Assembly: GCA_937922235.1 (NCBI GenBank)
Contig: CAKZVC010000048.1
Location: 52,513-116,512, forward strand
Direction: 5' to 3'
DNA: 64,000 bases
Origin: an uncultured Acidimicrobiales bacterium
GTDB lineage: Bacteria; Actinomycetota; Acidimicrobiia; Acidimicrobiales; SHLQ01
This document shows positions 1 through 7,662 of the stretch, piece by piece. Position 1 is the first letter of the stretch. The number at the start of each line of letters is the position of its first letter. The notes beneath the pieces were generated by a model. That model was not told the DNA's origin, made no database searches, and saw only the letters and a list, made by a program, of their open reading frames with translations. The translations under genes and the position numbers were made by a program.

Positions 1-589
1 CGAACTGTGGCTGCTTGAACTCGCAGATCGCCAGCTCGGGAATCTGCACCTCACCACGAGCGCTGGAGAACGACAGATCAACGTCGATGGTCACCCGCTC
101 GGAGAAGTCTTGCTTGACCAAGAGGATTCTCTCGTAGTCGACCCGAAGGGATGGGATGAGGTGCGATGGGGCAAGCCCGGTCTGCTTAAAGAAGAAGACA
201 GCGTCTCTCGGTAGCAGCCGTTGCTCAGGGAGCTGCGAGCGCCGACGTACCTTCACCGTGCGGCCATGAACGTTCTGCTTTACCTCGAAGTACGTGATGT
301 TTGAGTTCACATAGGTTCGGTAACGAAGCTTGTGTCGCTGGCCCTTTTGGTTGTGGTGCTGGTGGTAGTTCGTGAGGTCAACGCTGTCGAAGTAGTCGTT
401 TCGGTAACGCTGCATTCGCTTGCCCTCGTGCTCGAGAATGAAGTAGTCGGTGGACAGGTTTCGCAGTGCGCTCACGACGTCGTTTCGGTGGAGAATGACT
501 TTGCTTTCCTCGCGGTCGTGGAGTTGGGCGGCGTCTAGCTCGGGCAGTGTCACCGATTGCATGGCGCCGAGGTGGTCGTGAGAGTTCAT
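1..589 (-). CDS. VTC-domain (polyphosphate polymerase-like) protein, 3' end cut by window edge
   Basis: The reverse strand from ATG at 589 is open to the window edge (196 codons). The translation has features of the VTC / CYTH-like polyphosphate polymerase domain: an early E-x-K (EESKVILH), the run YFD followed by basic residues, RHKLRYRTY, a strand ending FEVKQN, R-V-D-Y, and the alternating acidic strand TIDVDL. In this family these basic and acidic residues line a tunnel that binds polyphosphate and metal. Family members often sit beside a DUF4956 membrane protein, which would lie outside the window. It follows the sensor kinase at 664-1947 on the same strand after 74 bp, so the upstream system may control it (inference). 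No strong ribosome binding site is visible. The domain call is by pattern only. Confidence 0.7.
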   Translation of the reverse strand, partial: MNSHDHLGAMQSVTLPELDAAQLHDREESKVILHRNDVVSALRNLSTDYFILEHEGKRMQRYRNDYFDSVDLTNYHQHHNQKGQRHKLRYRTYVNSNITYFEVKQNVHGRTVKVRRRSQLPEQRLLPRDAVFFFKQTGLAPSHLIPSLRVDYERILLVKQDFSERVTIDVDLSFSSARGEVQIPELAICEFKQPQF

Positions 590-663
590 GACTAGATCGT
601 GGCGACCGTTGGAGCGGGCGGTGGTAGGAGCACCCCAAAACAACCCTAAATGGTTCGGCCCTG

Positions 664-1947
664 TTACGTGTTAGAGCGACGCAGCAATGGCAGTGAGAGC
701 TCAACTCTTGCGCCACCAAGCTTGCTTTCGCCGAGGGTGAGTAGCCCGCCGGCCTCCTCGATGGTTCGGCGTGCGATGCCTATACCTAGTCCGGTCGAAC
801 CTGCAGTCGATGAACCGTCGACCAGGTTGCTGAGGTCGATTCCCTCGCCACCGTCGCTGACCCAGGCGCAGGCGAGGCCATCCTTCAGCTCGTATCCAAC
901 ATCGACCGGACAGCGTTCGGGTGTGTGGGAGAACACGTTCTCGAATAACACATCGATCGCTGCTTCAAAGGCGTTTGGTGAGATCGCAATCGGAAGCTTG
1001 CCCTCCCCACGCTTGAACCGCCACGGGCGTTCCTGATCTTCTGCCAGCGCGCTCCAGAACTCGGCTCGGTTGGCAAAGACCTCGGCTAAGTCGCAACTGC
1101 CTGTGCCTGCAATAGCCCCGCGAGCTTCCTGAATGAGTTCATTGACAACTGCGGTGACGCTGGCAATGTCGCCGCGAAGGCTGTCGGCGAGTTCGGGTTC
1201 GGTCACCTGATCGGCACGCATTCTCAACGCCGTGAGCGGAGTGCGAAGCCGGTGGGAAAGCTCCGCGACCAGTTCACGCTCGTGCGCCAACATGGCCGAC
1301 ACTCGATCGCCGAGATCATTGAACGCACCACCTAGTTCGACCAGCTCGTCGGGCCCCGATGGCTCGACCTTCACGTCGAGCTCACCGTCACCCAGCGAGC
1401 GCGCAGCCCTGGCAAGTGCTTCGGTTGGGCGAACCACCGTCAGCGCAAGACGATCAGCTACCAACACCGATATCGCCACGAGCGCCACACCCACGCCGGC
1501 GAGGGCTCCCCATGCCCGCCATTGACCTTCCCGGAGCTCCTTGTTTGGCACAAAGACTCGAATTGCTGACATCTTCTCCGGACCTGACGCAACCGCGGCC
1601 ACGACCTCGACCCCACCGTCAACAGGACCGATATCCGACACGCCCGCGTCGAGAGCCTCGTTGACGCGTTTGGAAGGTTCGATCACAGTGCCAACGGTCC
1701 AGCCTTGGCTCGAAATGACCGTGATGCGGTCGGCGCGGCCAGACGCGGTCGACCCGATCGCCGCCTCAACCTGTCCGCGGCTCCCGTACGTCACAAGCGC
1801 AGGCACAATGGCAGCGGCGTCGGCCCGGGCGGCGTCGATCGACCGGTCTTCGGCGGTCCGGCGAACCAAGAACCCGAGCGGCACAACAAACGCAGTTGCG
1901 ACCAAGGTCGACATCGCGAGGAAGACCAGAACGAGTCGGCGTCTCAT
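664..1947 (-). CDS. Two-component sensor histidine kinase
   Basis: A 427-residue membrane kinase. The N-terminus has a transmembrane helix (about residues 5-28), then an extracytoplasmic sensor region to about 145. A second helix (about 146-168) is followed by a HAMP segment and the phosphoacceptor H-box ELSHRLRTP with His232. The ATPase domain has an N-box (FENVFSHTP) and G-boxes (DGGEGID, GLGIGIA). Its ATG lies inside the stop of the regulator upstream (ATGA overlap, 1944-1947), so the pair is co-transcribed and translationally coupled. The sensed signal is unknown. The VTC-like gene downstream and the Thr-rich exported protein upstream are possible outputs. Confidence 0.9.
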   Translation of the reverse strand: MRRRLVLVFLAMSTLVATAFVVPLGFLVRRTAEDRSIDAARADAAAIVPALVTYGSRGQVEAAIGSTASGRADRITVISSQGWTVGTVIEPSKRVNEALDAGVSDIGPVDGGVEVVAAVASGPEKMSAIRVFVPNKELREGQWRAWGALAGVGVALVAISVLVADRLALTVVRPTEALARAARSLGDGELDVKVEPSGPDELVELGGAFNDLGDRVSAMLAHERELVAELSHRLRTPLTALRMRADQVTEPELADSLRGDIASVTAVVNELIQEARGAIAGTGSCDLAEVFANRAEFWSALAEDQERPWRFKRGEGKLPIAISPNAFEAAIDVLFENVFSHTPERCPVDVGYELKDGLACAWVSDGGEGIDLSNLVDGSSTAGSTGLGIGIARRTIEEAGGLLTLGESKLGGARVELSLPLLRRSNT

Positions 1948-2627
1948 GCGGTTGGGTCGATCAGTTGGATTCCAACGCCTCGTACGGTGTGGATGTACCG
2001 AGGGGTGGCAGCGGTTTCACCAAGCTTGCGACGCAGCCACGAAATGTGAACGTCGATCGTCTTGTCGGCGCCGCCATAGGGCTCGCGCCATACCTGGGCG
2101 AACAATTCTTCCCTCGGAACGACGCTTCCGGCGTTCGCTGCGAGGTACGCCAGAACGTCGAACTCTTTGCGATTGCACGTGATGTCTGCGCCGTCCAGGG
2201 AAACGCGGCGCGAGCGTAGGTCGATGACCAGGCCGCCAACAACCAGGCTTCGAGTTTGCCCAGCCGATTGAGAACGGCGGAGGAGCGCTCGAACGCGAGC
2301 TTCAAGTTCCGGTCCGGAATAGGGCTTTACGACGTATTCGTCCGCACCGGAGTCGAGTAGCCGAACGATCTCGGCTTCTTCGTCTCGGGCTGTTGCGATG
2401 ATGACGGGCACGTCGGAGACCGCCCGGATCATTCGCAAGAGATCGCTTCCGTCCAGATCGGGTAGGCCGAGGTCCAGCACTACGACATCGGGCGACGAGT
2501 CGATGATCGCCTGGAGCGCTGGCATTGCAGCACCTTCCGAGCGGACGACGTGACCCGCGTCAGCTAGGGCTCGCACTGCGAGCTCGCGAATGTGGTGATC
2601 GTCCTCGACCAAGAACACCGAAGCCAT
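1944..2627 (-). CDS. OmpR/PhoB-family response regulator
   Basis: Begins MASVFLVEDDHH with the acidic pair of a receiver domain, phosphoacceptor Asp52 (VVLDLGLPD) and the conserved KPY lysine. A C-terminal winged helix carries the typical TIDVHISWLRRKL and a terminal RGVGIQL. 227 residues from the ATG at 2627. A longer reading frame to 2720 exists, but its extra 31 residues do not resemble a receiver N-terminus and would cover the promoter region. It overlaps the kinase gene by 4 bp. The pair of TTTAGG boxes 40-57 bp upstream is the likely autoregulatory site. No good Shine-Dalgarno precedes the ATG. Confidence 0.92.
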   Translation of the reverse strand: MASVFLVEDDHHIRELAVRALADAGHVVRSEGAAMPALQAIIDSSPDVVVLDLGLPDLDGSDLLRMIRAVSDVPVIIATARDEEAEIVRLLDSGADEYVVKPYSGPELEARVRALLRRSQSAGQTRSLVVGGLVIDLRSRRVSLDGADITCNRKEFDVLAYLAANAGSVVPREELFAQVWREPYGGADKTIDVHISWLRRKLGETAATPRYIHTVRGVGIQLIDPTA

Positions 2628-2665
2628 GAAGGATGACGGTAGATGACCAACCCTGTTCTGCGAAG

Positions 2666-2685
2666 CGTTTAGGACTCTTTTAGGG
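2666..2685. promoter_or_regulatory. Candidate response-regulator binding site (direct repeat)
   Basis: TTTAGG occurs at 2668-2673 and 2679-2684, exactly 11 bp apart. It lies in the 105-bp gap between the divergent regulator gene (start 2627) and the exported-protein gene (start 2733). Direct half-sites with 11-bp periodicity are the usual mode for OmpR/PhoB-family dimers. Assignment to the adjacent regulator is inference. Confidence 0.5.
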
Positions 2686-2732
2686 CTGGCTTGAGTATTG
2701 GCAGCTCCCACAAGGCGCACACTGTTGAGGTG

Positions 2733-3455
2733 ATGAGACCGCTGGCATATGTGGCGTTGTGGCTCCTTGGCTGCGGTGTTGCGGTAGCCGTTGCCTGGGC
2801 CGGAGTTGCCGTTGTTGACAGCGAGCTCGTGAACCCAGCGCCCGCAAACACCCTCGCCCTGCGCGAGAATGCTGATGACTGGGCCTCTTCGACAACCGTG
2901 GCTGATGGGCCAAGCACGTCAGGGCCGACGACGACACCGGTCGGAGGAGCGGCGATTTCCACCGCTAGCTCGGCGCCGACACGTGCAGAAACCACTAGCG
3001 CAGCTCCAACCTCCACCACGAACGCTGAGTCCACCACGAGCGCAGAGCCGACTGTCGCTCCGACTACGAGCACCGCCACGACCTCAACAGCGGCAGCCAC
3101 GACATCGACCGCGCAAGCCACGACATCGACCGCGCAAGCCACGACGACGGTGGCACCGACCACGACGGCTTCAACAACAACAACAACAACAACGGCGACA
3201 ACAACGACGACCACGACCACGACTGCGGCGCCCAGCCAGACGCTGACGTTCCACCTCGTTGGAGGAAGCACCTCTGTGTCGTTCTCGCCATTAGGGGCAT
3301 CGGTGTTGTGGGCGTCCCCAAATCCTGGCTTCGACGTCGACATTGATGACGGCCCAGAGTCACGCGTGGAATTCGAATCGGAGGACCACAAAACCCGCAT
3401 CGATCTGTGGTGGTTGGACGGCCCCCAGCACGAGATTCGGGAGGACGCCGACTAG
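2733..3455 (+). CDS. Thr/Ala-rich exported protein, unknown function
   Basis: Start chosen at ATG 2733, preceded by GAGGTG; a TTG 42 bp upstream is less likely. 240 residues: an N-terminal hydrophobic helix or signal anchor (about residues 4-24), a long disordered Thr/Ala/Ser linker (about 60-168), and a C-terminal hydrophilic domain of about 70 residues rich in beta-forming and acidic residues. The linker coding includes a 21-bp tandem duplication near 3098-3140 and an ACA/ACG codon run near 3175-3225. Such linkers typically span or coat the cell wall. It is divergent from the two-component system, with the TTTAGG boxes between them, so it may be a target of that system. The C-terminal domain was not recognised. 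Confidence 0.75.
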   Translation: MRPLAYVALWLLGCGVAVAVAWAGVAVVDSELVNPAPANTLALRENADDWASSTTVADGPSTSGPTTTPVGGAAISTASSAPTRAETTSAAPTSTTNAESTTSAEPTVAPTTSTATTSTAAATTSTAQATTSTAQATTTVAPTTTASTTTTTTTATTTTTTTTTAAPSQTLTFHLVGGSTSVSFSPLGASVLWASPNPGFDVDIDDGPESRVEFESEDHKTRIDLWWLDGPQHEIREDAD

Positions 3456-3458
3456 CAG

Positions 3459-4211
3459 CTAGCTCTGTCGAGAAATCTCGTAGCTCACCAACGACGCTGC
3501 TACTGCAGCGTTCAGCGATTCGACCTCGTTGTGCAGCGGGATCGACAGCAAGCCATCGCACGCTGATCGAGCGTTCGCCGACAGCCCAGCTGATTCATTG
3601 CCGATGATGTAGGCCGCCCGTTCGGGCAGCTGTGCATCGAAGAGCGGCTCGCCTGCGCCATCGAGGCCGAACAGGGTAAATCGGTGCTGCTCAAGGATCG
3701 CAATCGCCTCAGTGATGTCTTCGGCGCGCAGGATTGTCGACCGGAACGCAACCCCAGCCGACGCCTTGACCGCAACCGAACCGATCTCGGCGGTGCCCTT
3801 GTGCGGAACGACAACTCCGTCGATGCCCGCCGCAGTGGCCGAACGGAGGATCATCCCAACGTTCGACGGATTGTGCACCTGATCGAGCACGAGCAACGAA
3901 CAGGCATAGTCCTTGCCGCGGCGACGCTTCTCACAGAAGTCGTTGAGGTGCTCCATTGCGGGAACCACGACATCGGCGACGACTCCCTGGTGGTGTCGGT
4001 TTGTCCGGGCAACTGCCGTCACCTTCATCTCCGACACCATCTCGACTGTCACCCGGCGGCTCGCAGCCATACCCGTGATCGTGTCGATCTCGGGGCCGTG
4101 AGCAGACTCGCTCAGCAATATTTTGTCGAATGTCAGCGTGTCGTCATGCAGCGCTTCGATGATGGGCTTGCGGCCCATCACCGTGAGGAACGAGTCGCGA
4201 GGCGAACTCAC
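3459..4211 (-). CDS. rlmB: TrmH/SpoU-family RNA 2'-O-methyltransferase (RlmB-like)
   Basis: 250 residues. The N-terminal substrate-binding domain starts with the family signature MGRKPIIEAL. The C-terminal SPOUT domain has its three motifs: LDQVHNPSNVGMILRSA, YIIGNESAGLS, and IPLHNEVESLNAAVAASL with the conserved Asn-Glu and Ser-Leu-Asn. This family transfers methyl from S-adenosylmethionine to a ribose 2'-OH in 23S rRNA (G2251 in RlmB) or tRNA. The exact target nucleotide cannot be read from the sequence. The start overlaps the ileS stop by 4 bp, forming a translation-related operon. It converges with the exported-protein gene, with only 3 bp between stops. Confidence 0.88.
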   Translation of the reverse strand: MSSPRDSFLTVMGRKPIIEALHDDTLTFDKILLSESAHGPEIDTITGMAASRRVTVEMVSEMKVTAVARTNRHHQGVVADVVVPAMEHLNDFCEKRRRGKDYACSLLVLDQVHNPSNVGMILRSATAAGIDGVVVPHKGTAEIGSVAVKASAGVAFRSTILRAEDITEAIAILEQHRFTLFGLDGAGEPLFDAQLPERAAYIIGNESAGLSANARSACDGLLSIPLHNEVESLNAAVAASLVSYEISRQS

Positions 4212-7200
4212 TCGGCAACGACGAACGAGAGCGACCCCACGCCAGCAGCGTCGTGGCCGCCTTCGACCGCTCCGTAAGCGATCGACGTGGCGAGCGTCTG
4301 ATCGCCGACATAGCTTTCCATTGCTTGCACGGCAGCAGCGCCCTCAGCCGATAGGTCAAGAGTGAGCGAGATCCGGTCAGTGACGACGAGGTCCTCGGTT
4401 TTGCGAGCTTCTTGGATGGCTCGCACAATGTCGCGTGCTAAGCCTTCAGCCTCGAGTTCGGGGGTGAGCTCGGTGTCGAGCACGACGACTGCATCGTTCG
4501 ATGGCAGCGCAGCTGCGGTAACGCCATCGGCCGGCTTGACGTTCAGCGTGTACTCGTCAGTGCTGAGCGTGTAGCCCGCAATGTCGATCGACCCGTCATC
4601 GTTCTGCGACCACTGGCCTTGCTTGGCTGCGCCGAAGACCTTCTGCACGTCACCACCTAAGCGAGGTCCGAGGACCTTGCCGTTCGGTTGGAGGACGAAC
4701 TCGGCGAAGGTGTCGATGTCGTCGGAGAACTCGACCGATTTCACGTTGACCTCGTCGGCAATGAGGTGTGACAGCGTCGAAACCGAGGCCGTCGATCCTC
4801 CGGCGAGCGTGAGCGATTGCAGCGGCAGTCGAACGCGCAGGCCCTGGTCTTCACGCAGGCGAAGCGCGGCCGAGACCACCGAACGAACTTGGTCCATACT
4901 CGCTACGAGCTCAGGGTCGGCAGGGAAATCGTTGGCATCTGGCCACGCCGCGAGGTGCACGCTTTCTTCACCGGTCAGCGAGGTGTAGATCTCTTCGGTG
5001 ATCATGGGAAGGAACGGTGCTGACAGCCTTAGGAACGTGGTGAGCACGGTGTAGAGCGTGTCGTAGGCGGCTCTCTTGTTGTCGAGACTTCCGCTCGACG
5101 ACCCCACATTGCCGTCTTGTTCGCTACTCTTCGCACCGCTCTCGGAAAGATCTCCCTCGGACCAGAAGCGGTCGCGGCTGCGGCGGATGTACCAGTTGTT
5201 GAGCGCATCAAGGAACGAGCTGATCTGCTCGGTCGCACCGGCGAGGTCGTACGCCTCCATCCGCTCGGTGGTCGCGTCGATGACCGCACGGAGCTTGGCC
5301 AGGATGTACCGGTCGAGCTCGTCGGTTGAGTCGGTGCGGAACTCAGCCTTGTGCCCGTCGATGTTCGCATAAAGCGTGAAGAACGAATAGGCGTTCCACA
5401 CCGGCAGCATGACCTGGCGGGTGACGTCGTCGATGCCCTTGTCGGAGATGCGCGCATCTCCGCCACGCACGATGTTCGAGTTCATGAAGTACCAGCGCAG
5501 CGCGTCCGAGCCTTGCTTGTCGAAGATCTCGGTCGGCTCGGTGTAGTTGCGGAGCTTCTTCGACAGCTTCTGGCCATCTTCGGCCAACAAGATGCCGTGG
5601 CAGATCACGTTCTGGAACGACGGCTTGTCGAACAATGCCCCTGCCAGCACGTGAAGTGTGTAGAACCAGCCGCGAGTCTGGTTGATGTACTCGACGATGA
5701 AGTCGGCCGGGTAGTGCTCTTCGAACCACTCCTTGTTCTCGAAGGGGTAGTGGACCTGGGCGAACGGCATCGAACCACTCTCGAACCAGCAGTCGAAGAC
5801 CTCAGGCACGCGACGCATCATCGACTGACCGGTTGGGTCGTCGGGGTTCGGGCGCACGAGCTCGTCGATGTACGGGCGGTGCAGGTTTGTTGGGCGAACT
5901 CCAAAGTCGGCTTCGAGTTCGTCGAGGCTTCCGTACACATCGATGCGCGGGTACTCGGGGTTGTCGCTGCGCCACACCGGGATCGGGGAGCCCCAAAAAC
6001 GGTTGCGGCTGATCGACCAATCGCGGGCACCTTCGAGCCACTTGCCGAAGCGGCCGTTCTGCACGTTGTCGGGGATCCAGTTGATGTCCTGGTTGAGCTC
6101 GACCAGGCGATCGCGGAAGTCGGTGACCTTCACGTACCAGCTCGGAAGTGCCCGGTAGATGATCGGCGTGTCGGTGCGCCAACAGTGTGGGTAGTTGTGC
6201 TCGTAGGTCTCGTGCCGGAACAGCCGGCCGAGCTCCTTGACGTGGCGGATGATGTCGCTGTTGGCCTCGAGCACGTTGCGGCCAGCGAAGTCGCTGACCT
6301 CCTCGGTAAAGCGGCCCTGGTCGTTGACGGGAACGACCATGCCCATGTTGTTCTCTTCGGCGATGCGCTGATCGTCCTCGCCAAAGCCCGGAGCGGTGTG
6401 GACCACGCCGGTGCCTTCGTCGGTCTCGACGAAATCGCCCGACATGACGCGGAAGGCGTTGAGGTCGTCGCGGTCGGCAAAATAGGGGAGCAGGGGCTCG
6501 TACGAACGGCCGATGAGGTCGGTGCCCTTGATGACGCTGTGTTCGGTGGCGCCCTCAAGTTCTTTCTCGTACTTGGCCACGGTGGCCGAACCCAAGACGA
6601 TGAACTCGCCGTCGAGTTCCATGACCGAGTAGTCGAGGTCGGGGCCAACGATGAGCCCGAGGTTTGATGGAAGTGTCCACGGGGTCGTCGTCCAGGCCAG
6701 CATCTTCATCGGGCCTGGGTCGCCATCGGCCGGGGTAAGGCTGAACGCGATGGTCACGGCCGGGTCTTGGCGAGGGCGGGTGGCGTCGTCGAGGCGGATC
6801 TCGAAGTTGGACAGCGGCGTCTCGGCGCCCCAGCTGTAGGGCATGACGCGGTTGGCTTCGTAGATGAGGCCCTTGTCCCAGAGTTGCTTGAACGCCCAGA
6901 TGACCGACTCCATGTAGTCGAGGTCCATCGTCTTGTAGTCATTCTCGAAGTCGACCCAGCGAGCCTGGCGGGTGACGGTCTTTTCCCACTCGCTCGTGTA
7001 CTTCATGACCGACGTGCGGCATGCATCGTTGAAGTTCGCGATGCCGTATTCGGTGATAGCGACTCGACCAGAGACGTCGAGCTGCTTCTCGGTTTCCATC
7101 TCTGCTGGAAGACCGTGGCAGTCCCAGCCGAAACGGCGTTCAACCTTCTTGCCGCGCATGGTGTGAAAGCGTGGCACGACGTCTTTCACGTAGCCGGTCA

Positions 7201-7396
7201 GAAGGTGGCCGTGATGCGGAAGTCCGTTCGCGAACGGGGGGCCGTCATAGAAGACGTACTCGTTGTCATCGGGACGTTCGTCGATGGACCGTTGGAACGT
7301 GTCTGCGGCCTCCCAGCGCTCCAAAATGCGCGCTTCGATAGCCGGAAAATCTGGCTTGTCGACGGCGGGATATGGCTGATCGGCAGCTGAACTCAT
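4208..7396 (-). CDS. ileS: Isoleucyl-tRNA synthetase
   Basis: 1062 residues from ATG 7396; a TTG 33 bp upstream is in frame but less likely. Class I signatures are clear: HHGH at residues 61-64 within YDGPPFANGLP (HIGH motif) and a KMSKS-type KLSKK near residue 608. The editing domain (about 190-400) and the tRNA-binding C-terminal region follow the family order, including the WDCHGLP and GWFYTL blocks. Length and the GLPHHGHLLTG variant match the eukaryote-like type 2 IleRS of many actinobacteria, often intrinsically mupirocin-tolerant (family knowledge). A linker near residues 760-785 is Ser/Gly-rich. The upstream region lacks a recognisable T-box GGTGG/ACCGCG core. Confidence 0.97.
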   Translation of the reverse strand: MSSAADQPYPAVDKPDFPAIEARILERWEAADTFQRSIDERPDDNEYVFYDGPPFANGLPHHGHLLTGYVKDVVPRFHTMRGKKVERRFGWDCHGLPAEMETEKQLDVSGRVAITEYGIANFNDACRTSVMKYTSEWEKTVTRQARWVDFENDYKTMDLDYMESVIWAFKQLWDKGLIYEANRVMPYSWGAETPLSNFEIRLDDATRPRQDPAVTIAFSLTPADGDPGPMKMLAWTTTPWTLPSNLGLIVGPDLDYSVMELDGEFIVLGSATVAKYEKELEGATEHSVIKGTDLIGRSYEPLLPYFADRDDLNAFRVMSGDFVETDEGTGVVHTAPGFGEDDQRIAEENNMGMVVPVNDQGRFTEEVSDFAGRNVLEANSDIIRHVKELGRLFRHETYEHNYPHCWRTDTPIIYRALPSWYVKVTDFRDRLVELNQDINWIPDNVQNGRFGKWLEGARDWSISRNRFWGSPIPVWRSDNPEYPRIDVYGSLDELEADFGVRPTNLHRPYIDELVRPNPDDPTGQSMMRRVPEVFDCWFESGSMPFAQVHYPFENKEWFEEHYPADFIVEYINQTRGWFYTLHVLAGALFDKPSFQNVICHGILLAEDGQKLSKKLRNYTEPTEIFDKQGSDALRWYFMNSNIVRGGDARISDKGIDDVTRQVMLPVWNAYSFFTLYANIDGHKAEFRTDSTDELDRYILAKLRAVIDATTERMEAYDLAGATEQISSFLDALNNWYIRRSRDRFWSEGDLSESGAKSSEQDGNVGSSSGSLDNKRAAYDTLYTVLTTFLRLSAPFLPMITEEIYTSLTGEESVHLAAWPDANDFPADPELVASMDQVRSVVSAALRLREDQGLRVRLPLQSLTLAGGSTASVSTLSHLIADEVNVKSVEFSDDIDTFAEFVLQPNGKVLGPRLGGDVQKVFGAAKQGQWSQNDDGSIDIAGYTLSTDEYTLNVKPADGVTAAALPSNDAVVVLDTELTPELEAEGLARDIVRAIQEARKTEDLVVTDRISLTLDLSAEGAAAVQAMESYVGDQTLATSIAYGAVEGGHDAAGVGSLSFVVAE

Positions 7397-7662
7397 AGCC
7401 CTGAAGGCTATCGGGCCCACACCGGTCAAACAGCGCCATCAGAGTTCAGCGCAAAAACACAGATGGACGACTCCGCCCGAGCCGTCCATCCACACATGTT
7501 CGTGTTGTGAGACTTCATCTTATGAAAATGGTCACGTCGAGTCATGAGACTTTTGGACCTAATGCCCAAACGGTCGTTCCATAGGCCTCCGGCCTCACGA
7601 ATTTCTGCCGATGGAATGTCACTCTCTACCTGGCGGCAAGGCAACTCAAAGGACCTCCACAA
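7397..7662. other. Divergent intergenic region, ileS / secreted propeller gene
   Basis: 266 bp with no convincing gene. It holds one 8-bp inverted repeat (GATGGACG at 7462-7469, CGTCCATC at 7483-7490, 13-nt loop) with no T-run. Promoters for both flanking genes must lie here, but no consensus pair stands out. Confidence 0.6.

Noticed and set aside
5351..6667. 438-residue open frame antisense to ileS
   Set aside because: It is the complement of a highly conserved ileS region. High GC third positions keep antisense frames open, and the product has no domain or start signal.
7397..7540. T-box riboswitch upstream of ileS
   Set aside because: No GGTGG/ACCGCG T-box core or specifier stem could be found; only a simple 8-bp inverted repeat is present.
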